The notes under the pieces are model-generated. The model ran no database searches. It was given only the letters and a program-made list of their open reading frames with translations, and had not been told where the DNA came from. Below, one piece after another: positions 26,311 to 34,601 of a DNA stretch of 64,000 nt. Source of the stretch: Micromonospora tulbaghiae (GTDB lineage: Bacteria > Actinomycetota > Actinomycetes > Mycobacteriales > Micromonosporaceae). The first letter of the stretch is position 1; the number at the start of each line of letters is the position of its first letter. Where the stretch lies: the NCBI RefSeq assembly GCF_900091605.1, contig NZ_FMCQ01000001.1, forward strand, positions 124,001 to 188,000. Reading direction: 5' to 3'. The translations under genes were made by a program, and so were the position numbers.

Positions 26311-26939
26311 CCACCTACCGCGACCGGGCCGAGGCGGGACGCGAACTCGCCGAACGCCTCACCGACCTCGCCGGCCGGCCCGACGTCATCGTGCTCGGCC
26401 TGGTCCGCGGCGGCGTACCCGTCGCCCGGGTGGTCGCCGACCGGCTCGGCGCGCCACTGGACGTGCTCGTCGTCCGCAAGCTCGGCGTGCCCTGGGCACC
26501 CGAGGTCGCGTACGGCGCACTCGGCCCCGGCGGCGTACAGGTCCTCAACGAGATGGTCGCCGGCCGGATCAGCGAGAACGACCGCGCCCAGGTCCGCCGC
26601 CGCGAACAGGCCGAACTGGAACGCCGCGAACAGCGCTACCGCGGTGGCCGCCCACCACTGGACCTCACCGACCGCACCGCCGTCATCGTGGACGACGGGC
26701 TCGCCACCGGCGCCACCGCACGCGCCGCCGTCCAGGTCGCCCGCCACCTCGGCGCCGCCCGCGTCCTGGTCGCCGTCCCGGTCGGCTCCGAGCAGGCGTA
26801 CGACATGCTCGCCGCCGACGCCGACACGGTCGTGAGCAGCCAACTCCCGCACGACTTCGCCGCCGTCGGCGCGTACTACGAGGACTTCCACGAGGTCTCC
26901 GACGACGAGGTCACGCAGGCGCTGACCGCCACCGCGTGA
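26307..26939 (+). CDS. Phosphoribosyltransferase-domain protein
   Basis: A 210-residue type I phosphoribosyltransferase fold. The PRPP-binding signature VIVDDGLATGATARA lies at residues 126-140, with GLVRGGVPVA (residues 31-40) as the pyrophosphate-loop region. This subfamily, with LDVLVVRKLGVPWAPE, is common in actinobacteria and is often annotated only as a phosphoribosyltransferase; the base or nucleoside used is unknown. The start overlaps the upstream membrane-protein gene by 4 bp. Confidence 0.88.
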   Translation: MTTYRDRAEAGRELAERLTDLAGRPDVIVLGLVRGGVPVARVVADRLGAPLDVLVVRKLGVPWAPEVAYGALGPGGVQVLNEMVAGRISENDRAQVRRREQAELERREQRYRGGRPPLDLTDRTAVIVDDGLATGATARAAVQVARHLGAARVLVAVPVGSEQAYDMLAADADTVVSSQLPHDFAAVGAYYEDFHEVSDDEVTQALTATA

Positions 26940-26962
26940 AAACACCCGGTACCGTCGTTGTC

Positions 26963-27358
26963 ATGCAGATGACCTGTCCTAAATGCCGCGGAGAGATGCG
27001 CCAGTACGAGCGCAGCGGAGTCGTCATCGACCAGTGCGGCGAATGCCGGGGCATCTTCCTCGACCGCGGTGAGCTCGAGAAGCTGTTCGAGGCAGAGGCC
27101 AGCTGGAACCGGCAGCACGGCGGCGCCCCGCAGCAGGCCGCGCCGGCCGGTGCCGGCTACCCGCCACCCCCGCCGCCCCCGCCCGCCGCCGCGCCGCACC
27201 AGCCCGGCTACGGCGCCGTCCCCCCGCCCCCTCCGCCGCCGCCCGGCCACGGCTACGCGCAGCCCGCGTACGGCCACAGCCAGCAGCAGCACTACGGCTA
27301 CCACGGCCACTACCGGCGGAAGAAGAAGCACGGCTTCCTCGGCGAACTGTTCGACTGA
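26963..27358 (+). CDS. TFIIB-type zinc-ribbon protein with a Pro/Tyr/His-rich tail
   Basis: A 131-residue protein. The first 40 residues form a zf-TFIIB zinc ribbon with two CxxC knuckles (CPKCRG and CGECRGIFLDRGELEKLF). The rest is low complexity: two runs of eight prolines, then Tyr/His/Gln-rich repeats and a basic KKKHGFLGELFD end. The role is unknown. ATG 26963 starts right at the ribbon; GTG 26936, which overlaps the upstream stop, would add nine residues. It probably shares the transcript of the two genes before it. Confidence 0.8.
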   Translation: MQMTCPKCRGEMRQYERSGVVIDQCGECRGIFLDRGELEKLFEAEASWNRQHGGAPQQAAPAGAGYPPPPPPPPAAAPHQPGYGAVPPPPPPPPGHGYAQPAYGHSQQQHYGYHGHYRRKKKHGFLGELFD

Positions 27359-27423
27359 CCGCCGAGCACGCGCACGCCGGGCCGGTGCACCGCATCGACC
27401 CGGCGCGCTCGTCGCCGTGCCGC

Positions 27424-27444
27424 GCCTGCCACACCGTGGCAGGC
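27424..27444. terminator. Small hairpin between the zinc-ribbon and DinB-like genes
   Basis: Arms gcctgccac (27424-27432) and gtggcaggc (27436-27444) form a perfect 9-bp stem with a 3-nt loop. It lies 66 bp after the zinc-ribbon stop and 9 bp before the next ATG. It may be a weak terminator, or a structure that masks the ribosome site of the gene at 27453; no U-tract follows. Confidence 0.35.
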
Positions 27445-27452
27445 TGCACGAC

Positions 27453-28133
27453 ATGAGCCCGATCCGGCAGCACGAGGCGCTGGCCCAGGCGTACGACGGC
27501 ATCACCGCCGTGGTCACCCCGCTCGACGACGCCGGCCTGCAGCGGCCCACCCGTTGCCGCGGCTGGCTCGTCGCCGACCTGCTCTTCCACGTGCTCTGCG
27601 ACGCCCAGCGCGCGCTCGTCGCCCTGGCCAGCCCGGCACCCGGACCGGCCGACGTGGACGACGTCAGCTACTGGCGTGCCTTCACTCCCGGCGACGACGA
27701 CGCGGGCGCCGGGCACGCCTGGTGGGCACGCCGCTTCGCCGCCGCCTTCGACCGGCCCACCGGCGTGGTCCGCCTCTGGGCCGACACCGCGCCCGCCGCC
27801 GTCCGTGCGGCCGCCGCAGCCGACCCCGACGGGTACGTGACCACCCAGGGCAAGGTGCTGCGCGTACCCCATCTGCTCGCCACCCTGACCACCGAGGCGG
27901 TCATCCACCACCTGGACCTGGTGGTGGACCTGCCGGACGCGCCGCGGCCGGCGGCGGACCCGACGCGGGTCGCGGTGACCACGATGGACGGCCTGCTCAG
28001 CGACGACGCGGTGCGGCCGGCCGGCTGGGACGACCACGACTATCTGCTGAAGGCCGCCGGGCGGGTGCCGCTCACCGACCGGGACCGGCTGGAGCTGGGC
28101 GAGGCAGCCGGCTGGTTCCCGCTGCTCGGCTGA
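27453..28133 (+). CDS. Mycothiol-dependent maleylpyruvate isomerase-like (DinB superfamily) protein
   Basis: A 226-residue protein of the MDMPI_N/TIGR03083 group, four-helix DinB-like proteins that in actinobacteria may use mycothiol. The N terminus has LTPLDDAGLQRPTRCRGW-type spacing (here VVTPLDDAGLQRPTRCRGW) and ADLLFHVLCD, giving the first metal-binding histidine. TTEAVIHHLDLVVDL gives the other two. The natural reaction is unknown. The ATG is at 27453, after a hairpin. It converges on dnaB with only 6 bp between the stop codons. Confidence 0.82.
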   Translation: MSPIRQHEALAQAYDGITAVVTPLDDAGLQRPTRCRGWLVADLLFHVLCDAQRALVALASPAPGPADVDDVSYWRAFTPGDDDAGAGHAWWARRFAAAFDRPTGVVRLWADTAPAAVRAAAAADPDGYVTTQGKVLRVPHLLATLTTEAVIHHLDLVVDLPDAPRPAADPTRVAVTTMDGLLSDDAVRPAGWDDHDYLLKAAGRVPLTDRDRLELGEAAGWFPLLG

Positions 28134-28139
28134 CGCCGC

Positions 28140-30821
28140 TCAGACGATCGCCATGTCCACGAAGCGCGACAGGTGCAGCTGGGCCGCTACGGTGACCGTG
28201 TCGGTAGGACCATTTCTGTGCTTGGCGACAATAAAGTCCGCTTCGCCCGCTCGCGGTGACTCCTTGTCGTAGTAGTCGTCCCGGTGCAAAAGGATGACAA
28301 CGTCCGCATCCTGCTCGATCGAGTTGTGGGCGGCGATGCCGTTGGCGATGAAGTTGTGTGTGCCAAGCACGGTGGCGTCGTAGACGTCCTTCTCGCCAAC
28401 TGACTCGATCGAGACGATCTCGTCCCAGAAGACATCATTCGTCGCGTGCAGATCAAGATCCGCTGAGTCCAGCACCGCGGCCACCTTCGCGAGACGGGAC
28501 CGGCTGGGTGCATGCTTCCACATCGCGCTGCCGGAGAACTGGGTGCCGACTGCGGCCGCGAACTTTCGGTGGCTCATCTTGCGCTCCGCCAGAACCTCTC
28601 GAACCCGTGACCACACCTCCGTGGGCACGGTGTCCACGTTGGGGTTGCTGACGACGGATTCGAGAACCACCAGCAGCGCTGCGCAACCGTTGGCGCGCTC
28701 GCCGTGCACACCGATCTCCCGAAGGAAACGGAGCTGGTCATCGCGACCAGAGATGTCCAGGGTGTACTGCGGACGGTGTCGAGCGACCGGCACCTGTCGC
28801 AATCGAGCCGAGATGCCGTAGCGAAGCAACAGGCGTGAGATGTCCTCCAGCATGCGCCGGGAGGTCGATGAGAAGTAGACCCGTCCGCCTCGACCGGACT
28901 TGTTGACGGTTACGGACCCGTCCGTCGCCCAGATGTGCCGCAGGAAGAGCGTGATCTGCTCCTTGGGCAGGCCGAACACGGCTGGCGGTACGAACTTCTC
29001 GTGGGACCGCAGCCCGAACAGCCCCAACCCGTCCAGCCACTCGGCGATCGGATTGCGCCGCCCGCGGGCGAGCCGGAAGGGCGCCGGCAGCCGGAGCGTG
29101 GTCACTCGGGCAGCCGGGTAGTCGTCTCGCACAGCCGTGATCCCGAAGTGCGTGGCGGCCTCCGTCACGGCCGCCAGGTTGGCCTCGTCGCAACTGGCGT
29201 AGCGGATCGGCTGTCGGCGGACGAACGAGCCGTCTCCGAGGAGGTGAGCCAGCATCACCACCTCCGGCTCGGCCCACGGCTGGATGTTCAGCGGCGGCGG
29301 AATGTGCCGAGGTGCGGCAAGCCGCGTCCCTACCGTGAGTTCGCCCAGCGGCAGCCAACCGCCGAACGTGAGAAATGGGTGGTTGGCGGTTGCCTCCACC
29401 TGCTTCCCGGATGAAAGTGTCATCCGGAACACTTCGCGTGTCCCACTGGGAAAGGCGTGCGTGAGCGTCCGGGGGGTGTAGCGGAGACCTTCGTCGAGGG
29501 CCCAGACTGGGATGTCCCTGACATTCCCGGCCAGGAGTGCCCCAAGGGTGATCTCCGAGTTGTCATCGGCTCTGACGAGTCTCGTATCTGCCGTCAAGCA
29601 GCCCGATTCACGCAGATCGGAAAGCTGTGGTCGCTTGTCGGTCCGCTGCTCGGGGCCACGGTTCAACTGACTCACCGCGATCACCGGGCATTCGACCTCC
29701 TTGGCCAGCAGCTTCAGGCCACGCGACAGGTCCGCGACCTCCTGCTGCCGGCTCTCGGTGCGCTTCGGCGAGGTCATCAGCTGGAGATAGTCGACGACGA
29801 TCAGCTTCAGGTCGTGCTTCTGCTTGAGCCGCCGCGCCTTCGCCCGGATCTCCATGAGGTTCATGCTCGGCGTGTCGTCGACGAAGAGCGGCGCCTCGCT
29901 GATCTCACCCATGCAGCGGGCCAGCTTGGTCCAGTCGTCGTCGGAGAGCTGCCCGCTCCGCAGGACGTGCAGCGGTACGCGTGCCTCGGCCGAGAGCAGT
30001 CGCATGACGATCTCGACCTTGCTCATTTCCAGCGAGAAGATCGCCGCCGCCTGATTGGCTCGAATCGCTGCATTTCGAGCAAAGTCCATAGATGCGGTCG
30101 ATTTGCCCAAGCCAGGCCTGCCGGCCACGATGATGAGCTGGCCGGCGTGCAGGCCGTTGAGCAGGCGGTCGAGGTCGGTGAAGCCGGTCGGCACACCAGT
30201 CATCACCCCGCCCTGAGCGCCGACCGCCTCGATCTCGTCGAGCGTCGGCTGGAGCATGTCGGCCAGGACCGCGAAGTCCTCGCTGACGCGCTTCTCGGTG
30301 ATCTCGTAGACGGCCTGCTGGGCGAGATCGACGATGTCGTCGACGTCGCGGCTGCCGCTCGGGCCGGTGCCGTAGCCGAGCTGCACGATCCGGGTCCCGG
30401 CCTCGACCAGCCGGCGGAGCACTGCTCGTTCACCGACGATGCGGGCGTAGTAGGCGGCGTTCGCGGCGGTAGGCACGCTGGCGATGAGCGTGTGCAGGTA
30501 GGGCGCGCCGCCGATGCGGGCGAGGTCGCCGGAGTCGGCGAGCGCGGCCGCCACGGTGATCGGGTCGGCGGGTTCGCCGCGTCCGTAGATGTCCAGGATC
30601 GCGTCGAAGATGGTGGCGTGGACCGGACGGTAGAAGTCGTTGGTCTTCAGGATCTCCACGACGTCCGCGATGGCGTCCTTGGAGAGCAGCATGCCGCCGA
30701 GTACGCACTGCTCGGCGGCGACGTCCTGGGGTGGCGTCTTCTCGAACGCCGCATCGCGCGGTGGCGGCTCGGGCGGTTGCCCCCCGGTCCGTTCCGCACG
30801 CGTCCCGTCGGTGACCGACAC
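28140..30821 (-). CDS. dnaB: Replicative DNA helicase DnaB containing an intein
   Basis: An 893-codon precursor. The host protein is 467 residues: an N-terminal domain from AAEQCVLGGMLLSKDAI and a RecA-type motor with Walker A GRPGLGKSTAS (about residue 232) and Walker B LIVVDYLQLM. After ESG at residue 407 an intein of 426 residues interrupts it, and the helicase resumes SIEQDADVVILLHRDDYY to the end. DnaB is the hexameric fork helicase. The site is the one used by other DnaB inteins (DnaB-b position). Transcription is leftward, away from the ribosomal genes, from a promoter region with DnaA-box-like repeats. Confidence 0.96.
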   Translation of the reverse strand: MSVTDGTRAERTGGQPPEPPPRDAAFEKTPPQDVAAEQCVLGGMLLSKDAIADVVEILKTNDFYRPVHATIFDAILDIYGRGEPADPITVAAALADSGDLARIGGAPYLHTLIASVPTAANAAYYARIVGERAVLRRLVEAGTRIVQLGYGTGPSGSRDVDDIVDLAQQAVYEITEKRVSEDFAVLADMLQPTLDEIEAVGAQGGVMTGVPTGFTDLDRLLNGLHAGQLIIVAGRPGLGKSTASMDFARNAAIRANQAAAIFSLEMSKVEIVMRLLSAEARVPLHVLRSGQLSDDDWTKLARCMGEISEAPLFVDDTPSMNLMEIRAKARRLKQKHDLKLIVVDYLQLMTSPKRTESRQQEVADLSRGLKLLAKEVECPVIAVSQLNRGPEQRTDKRPQLSDLRESGCLTADTRLVRADDNSEITLGALLAGNVRDIPVWALDEGLRYTPRTLTHAFPSGTREVFRMTLSSGKQVEATANHPFLTFGGWLPLGELTVGTRLAAPRHIPPPLNIQPWAEPEVVMLAHLLGDGSFVRRQPIRYASCDEANLAAVTEAATHFGITAVRDDYPAARVTTLRLPAPFRLARGRRNPIAEWLDGLGLFGLRSHEKFVPPAVFGLPKEQITLFLRHIWATDGSVTVNKSGRGGRVYFSSTSRRMLEDISRLLLRYGISARLRQVPVARHRPQYTLDISGRDDQLRFLREIGVHGERANGCAALLVVLESVVSNPNVDTVPTEVWSRVREVLAERKMSHRKFAAAVGTQFSGSAMWKHAPSRSRLAKVAAVLDSADLDLHATNDVFWDEIVSIESVGEKDVYDATVLGTHNFIANGIAAHNSIEQDADVVILLHRDDYYDKESPRAGEADFIVAKHRNGPTDTVTVAAQLHLSRFVDMAIV
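28323..29600 (-). mobile_element. DnaB intein with LAGLIDADG homing endonuclease
   Basis: The intein spans DnaB residues 408-833 (426 residues). It begins with Cys1 (CLTADTRLV), has the block B histidine (ATANHPFL), and ends with block F/G VYDATVLGTHNFIANGI and AHN before the +1 Ser of the C-extein, all that splicing needs. Two dodecapeptide motifs of a LAGLIDADG endonuclease, LAHLLGDGSF and LRHIWATDGSV, keep their acidic residues, so the homing enzyme could be active. Base composition is somewhat less GC-rich than the flanking helicase codons, as for an invading element. Confidence 0.95.
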
Positions 30822-31217
30822 GGGTTCCCCCCTCGCTGCGTCGGATCGAGTCCAGCTTTATCGCCGGGGTGTGACAACTTCCGCCGACCCTCCGGTCGAT
30901 CGGGGGTCATCGTCCGGCGGTCGGGGGACCACGATACGGAACCCGAGGTCAGCGACTCAACAAGGCCAGTGGACGAGCCTCGGGACAACCTGTGGACGCC
31001 TGGGGGCCTGCATGTGCGCAGGGTGTGCACAGGGTGTGGAAAAGTGATGGGGAATTCCGGGCGTATCGCCTCTGACCTGGGCTTTTCCTATCCCCACCCT
31101 GTGGACGGAAGATTTCCGGCCGAGCTTTGTCGTCGTTCGTCCCGTACTATCGCTGCGAACGGCGACACCTGGGACAGCGGGTTTACTTTCGGGTTTGAGA
31201 GAGGTCACGCTCCGGCC
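30822..31217. other. dnaB upstream region with DnaA-box-like repeats
   Basis: About 400 bp without a convincing gene lies between dnaB (minus) and the gene at 31218 (plus). Lower GC content and frequent stops suggest promoter DNA for both. It holds four similar motifs in one orientation: TGTGGACGC (30991-30999), TGTGCACAG (31024-31032), TGTGGAAAA (31035-31043) and TGTGGACGG (31100-31108). Each differs by one to four bases from the DnaA box TGTGGATAA/TGTGGACAA. I see no clear -10/-35 pair. Confidence 0.45.
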
Positions 31218-32891
31218 GTGAGACACCGGGACTGGGGAAGCGGGGAGGACAGCCCGCGCGAGCGACGGCCGAGCGGTTCCTGGGACGAACCCGCCGGGCC
31301 GCGCCGGGTCGACTCGTACGCACCGGAGGGCTACCGCACGGCGAGCCGGCGGCGGGCGGTCGAGCGTGGCCAGGACGAGCCGGTGGAGACGTACCTTCCC
31401 CGTTGGGCCCTGGAGTCCGGGGTGAGTCGCGCGGACGGCGGCGGGCGGCATGCCGCGCCGGACGACGAGGTGGAGGCCCCGTCCTCCGGCGGTGGTTGGC
31501 GGGCGGACGCCGGCCCGCGTCGCGATCTGCGCGCGATCGGTGCGGGTCCGTTGTCGGACCACACCGCCGAGTGGACGATGGACGCCCCGCACGAGCGGGG
31601 GTACGTGGGCAACCGGCGGGCGGACGAGGACGACGAGCCGGTGTCGGGGGCGGCGCCCCGAAGTCGTCCGCGCCGGGCGGCGACGCGCCAGCCGCAGGTG
31701 ACCTGGTCCGGGCTGCCGGAGCCGGCGGGTTCGAGCGAGGTGCCGGCTGGATCGGACGGTGAACGGCCGGCGGGTCGGCGTCGCGGTTCGGCGTCGGGTT
31801 CCTCCTGGCCGCCGCCGTCGGGGCCGGACTCCGCCCGGTCGCGAACGGCGGCGCCGGACGGCGCGTGGTCCCGATCGGGGACGGATGCCGGGTGGCCGGC
31901 GGCGGATGCGGCCCGGTCACCGTCGAACGCCACGGAACCGGAGCCGACCTGGAGACGGGCGGCGGAGTCGGAGTCGGCCTGGTCGCGGGCGTCGTCGGAG
32001 TCGGCGCCGCCGCGGGCTGCGGCGGATCCGTGGCAGCGCCGCCGGAGCGCCGCGCCTGAGCAGGTGGAGCCGCCCGCTGTCGACCCGTGGGACGCGTCAG
32101 GGGTGCACGCCTGGGACCGGCCGGTGCCTGCGAACCGCTGGGAGCGGGCGGAGAGCCGGTGGGACCGTACGGAGCACACGGGTGAGTGGGACCGGTTCAC
32201 CGACACCGGTTTCCTGGAGCCGGTGCGGGACACCGACGACCGGTACGCGGAGGCCGATCCGTGGCACCGTTCGGCGCCCCCGGTGCGGGAGGGTTGGGCG
32301 TCACCGGAACGGGCCGAGGCGTTCTGGTCGGGTACCCGGCTCTCCGGTGACGATCCGCGGTGGATGGAGACGCCGTCGACGGCTCCCCGCTCGCCCGCGG
32401 TGGCGTACTCGGCGCCGCGTCCGCGTACCGTGCCTCGCCGTCGCCCGCTGGAGCCGGCGCCGTCGACGTTGCGGCGGCGGGTGGAGACGATCGGCGGCGG
32501 TTCGTGGGGCCGGCGGCTGGAGGACGACCTGCTGGACCCGGATCCGGGTGGTCCGTTGCGGCCGCTGGTCTACACGGCGGCCTGCTATCTGGTTCCGGCG
32601 GTGCTGCTCGTGGTCGGTCTGCTGTTCCTGAGCGGCCAGCCTCCGGCGGGCTGCGTCACGGACATCATCGGCGGTGGTTGTGACTCGCCGCGCACACACG
32701 CGCTGGAGTCGCTGGTGTCGGCGGCGCCGCGGTTCGGGCTGGCGATGGTGAGCAGTCTGGTGGTGGCGGTGCTGCTGCGGCAGGTCGGGACGACGTGGCG
32801 GTCGGCGACAGTGGCGCTGGCGGCCGCGGTGGTGGGTGGCGGCCTGTCCACGGTGGTGATCAGCGCGGTGACGGGCAAGCCGCTCGGTTGA
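31218..32891 (+). CDS. Tryptophan-dotted, disordered membrane protein of unknown function
   Basis: A 557-residue protein I do not recognise. Residues 1 to about 440 are charged and low in hydrophobics (Arg, Ser, Pro, Glu, Asp), with more than fifteen tryptophans spaced along them, many in DPW, AWSR, RWD or EW contexts. The C-terminal 115 residues have two clear membrane helices (YTAACYLVPAVLLVVGLLFL, and FGLAMVSSLVVAVLLR through VALAAAVVGGG) and two cysteines in a short external loop. The GTG at 31218 is chosen because DNA upstream is less GC-rich; its ribosome site GAGAGAGG is distant, so the start is uncertain. It ends at a strong terminator shared with rplI. Confidence 0.7.
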   Translation: MRHRDWGSGEDSPRERRPSGSWDEPAGPRRVDSYAPEGYRTASRRRAVERGQDEPVETYLPRWALESGVSRADGGGRHAAPDDEVEAPSSGGGWRADAGPRRDLRAIGAGPLSDHTAEWTMDAPHERGYVGNRRADEDDEPVSGAAPRSRPRRAATRQPQVTWSGLPEPAGSSEVPAGSDGERPAGRRRGSASGSSWPPPSGPDSARSRTAAPDGAWSRSGTDAGWPAADAARSPSNATEPEPTWRRAAESESAWSRASSESAPPRAAADPWQRRRSAAPEQVEPPAVDPWDASGVHAWDRPVPANRWERAESRWDRTEHTGEWDRFTDTGFLEPVRDTDDRYAEADPWHRSAPPVREGWASPERAEAFWSGTRLSGDDPRWMETPSTAPRSPAVAYSAPRPRTVPRRRPLEPAPSTLRRRVETIGGGSWGRRLEDDLLDPDPGGPLRPLVYTAACYLVPAVLLVVGLLFLSGQPPAGCVTDIIGGGCDSPRTHALESLVSAAPRFGLAMVSSLVVAVLLRQVGTTWRSATVALAAAVVGGGLSTVVISAVTGKPLG

Positions 32892-32905
32892 GCGGCGAGG
32901 ATGCG

Positions 32906-32940
32906 GAAAGGCCCGCACCGGCGACCGGTGCGGGCCTTTC
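32906..32940. terminator. Bidirectional terminator between the gene at 31218 and rplI
   Basis: A perfect 16-bp stem (32906-32921 and 32925-32940) with a 3-nt cga loop, starting gaaagg and ending cctttc, so it serves both the rightward gene ending at 32891 and leftward rplI ending at 32958. Confidence 0.85.
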
Positions 32941-32957
32941 GCGTCGTGCTCGGGGTG

Positions 32958-33404
32958 TCAGCCCTTGACCACGTTCAGGTCGAACTTGGCGGTCACCTCG
33001 GGGTGCAGCCGGATGCTGACCGGGTAGGAGCCGAGCGACTTGATGTGGCCGGGCAGCTCCAGCCGGCGGCGGTCCAGGGTCGGGCCGCCGGCGGCCTTGA
33101 CGGCGTCGACGATCTCGGCCGGGGTGACCGAGCCGAAGAGCCGACCGCCGTCGCCGGCGCGGGCCTTCAGGTTGACCTTCAGACCCTCGACCTGGGTCTT
33201 GACCTCGGTGGCGTGGCCCAGGTCGCGGATCTCGCGGGCCGAGCGGGCCCGCTTGATGACCGTGACCTGCTTCTCCGCGCCCTTGGTCCAGGCGATCGCG
33301 AAGCCCTGCGGCAGCAGGTAGTTACGGCCGAAGCCGTCCTTCACCTCGACGATGTCGCCCGGAGAGCCGAGGCCGGACACCTCCTGAGTCAGGATGATCT
33401 TCAT
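32958..33404 (-). CDS. rplI: 50S ribosomal protein bL9
   Basis: The 148-residue bL9, which spans the ribosome near the L1 stalk. The N-terminal domain [36 protein letters not shown] is the conserved rRNA-binding part; the long helix and C-terminal domain follow (KLFGSVT-like [14 protein letters not shown]). It is the last gene of the leftward rpsF-ssb-rpsR-rplI cluster, 14 bp after rpsR, and is closed by the terminator at 32906-32940. Confidence 0.97.
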   Translation of the reverse strand: MKIILTQEVSGLGSPGDIVEVKDGFGRNYLLPQGFAIAWTKGAEKQVTVIKRARSAREIRDLGHATEVKTQVEGLKVNLKARAGDGGRLFGSVTPAEIVDAVKAAGGPTLDRRRLELPGHIKSLGSYPVSIRLHPEVTAKFDLNVVKG

Positions 33405-33418
33405 GTCCGTGCCTCCTC

Positions 33419-33658
33419 TCAGCGGGCCGTGGCCGTGTACGGCAGGAGCGCCATCTCACGGGCGTTCTTGACCGCACGGGCGATCTGCCGCTGCTGCTGC
33501 GAGGTCACGCCGGTCACCCGCCGAGCGCGGATCTTGCCGCGGTCGGAGATGAACTTGCGCAGCAGCGCGGTGTCCTTGTAATCGATATAGGTGATCCCGT
33601 CCTTGTCGAGCGGGTTCACCTTCTTCTTCGGCTTGCGCAGTGCCGCAGCCTTCGCCAT
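33419..33658 (-). CDS. rpsR: 30S ribosomal protein bS18, zinc-cysteine-free form
   Basis: The 79-residue bS18, partner of bS6 on the small-subunit platform. The core [21 protein letters not shown] and [11 protein letters not shown] are canonical. The zinc-ribbon cysteines of the standard actinobacterial protein (CxxC near the N terminus and a third Cys after RRVTG) are all absent: the sequence reads [18 protein letters not shown] and [11 protein letters not shown]. That is the cysteine-minus paralogue pattern, here in the normal ssb operon position. ATG 33658 follows the ssb stop by about 41 bp. Confidence 0.95.
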   Translation of the reverse strand: MAKAAALRKPKKKVNPLDKDGITYIDYKDTALLRKFISDRGKIRARRVTGVTSQQQRQIARAVKNAREMALLPYTATAR

Positions 33659-33699
33659 TGCTCTTGCTCCTGGTTTGCGATCGCGGGCGCTCGGCGCCA

Positions 33700-34212
33700 T
33701 CAGAACGGGGGCTCCTCGTCGAAGTTTCCGCCGCCCGAACCAGCGCGGGAGGGGGCCGGGGCAGCAGAGGCCCAGGGGTCGTCGAAGTTGCCTCCGCCGC
33801 CGCCCTGGCCGCCACCACCACCGAAGCCGCCGCCACCGCCACCGGAGCGGGACATCTTCTGCACCTTCGCCGTGGCGTAGCGCAGAGACGGGCCGATCTC
33901 GTCGACCTCCAGCTCGATGACGGTGCGCTTCTCACCCTCGCGGGTCTCGTACGACCGCTGGCGCAGCCGGCCGGACACGATCACGCGAGCGCCGCGCTGC
34001 AGCGACTCGGCGACGTTCTCGGCGGCCTGGCGCCAGACCGTGCACGAGAGGAACAGCGGCTCGCCGTCCTTCCACTCGCCGGAGGCCTTGTCCATGAAGC
34101 GGGGCGTCGAAGCGACCCGGAACTTGGCGACCGCAGCGCCGGAGGGGGTGAATCGCAACTCGGGGTCATCGGTCAGGTTGCCGATGACCGTGATGGTGGT
34201 GTCTCCTGCCAT
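33700..34212 (-). CDS. ssb: Single-stranded DNA-binding protein
   Basis: A 170-residue SSB. The N-terminal OB fold ([53 protein letters not shown]) binds single-stranded DNA as a tetramer. A glycine-rich linker follows, then the acidic tip FDEEPPF that docks replication and repair partners. ATG 34212 with GAGGAG about 8 bp upstream is chosen over start codons a few residues earlier. It lies between rpsF and rpsR, as in most actinobacteria. Confidence 0.97.
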   Translation of the reverse strand: MAGDTTITVIGNLTDDPELRFTPSGAAVAKFRVASTPRFMDKASGEWKDGEPLFLSCTVWRQAAENVAESLQRGARVIVSGRLRQRSYETREGEKRTVIELEVDEIGPSLRYATAKVQKMSRSGGGGGGFGGGGGQGGGGGNFDDPWASAAPAPSRAGSGGGNFDEEPPF

Positions 34213-34310
34213 GACCATCTCCTCGCGCACTCATCGTTGTGCCGTACAGGCTCTCAGAGCCGTACGACAGCGTGGATGAGGCTTGATCCGGACGTGCCGG
34301 GTCTAGATGC

Positions 34311-34601
34311 TCAGCGCATCTCCGGACGGATGACCTTGGTGCGCAGCACCGACTCGTTGAGTCGGAGCTGACGGTCCAGCTCGCCAACGGCCTCCGGCGT
34401 CGCCTGGAGGTCGATGACGGCGTAGATGCCCTCGGCCTTCTTGTTGATCTCGTACGCGAGGCGCCGGCGGCCCCACACGTCGGTCTTCTCCACCGAGCCA
34501 CCCGCGGTCCGGATCACGTTCAGGTACGTGTCGAGCGACGGGGCGACGGTGCGCTCCTCGAGGCTGGGGTCGAGGATCACCATTACTTCGTAATGACGCA
34601 A
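34311..34601 (-). CDS. rpsF: 30S ribosomal protein bS6
   Basis: The 96-residue bS6, partner of bS18. The conserved opening [16 protein letters not shown], then [19 protein letters not shown] and [19 protein letters not shown] are seen. The start is a TTG at 34601 (TTGCGTCATTAC), the only one that matches the family N terminus, and AGGAGGTGA stands just upstream, an essentially full match to the 16S anti-Shine-Dalgarno. It is first in the leftward rpsF-ssb-rpsR-rplI operon. Confidence 0.97.
   Translation of the reverse strand: MRHYEVMVILDPSLEERTVAPSLDTYLNVIRTAGGSVEKTDVWGRRRLAYEINKKAEGIYAVIDLQATPEAVGELDRQLRLNESVLRTKVIRPEMR

Noticed and set aside
29457..31217. Long plus-strand open frame running through dnaB into the gene at 31218
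   Set aside because: It is antisense to dnaB and its intein; only the part after 31218 has protein-like features.
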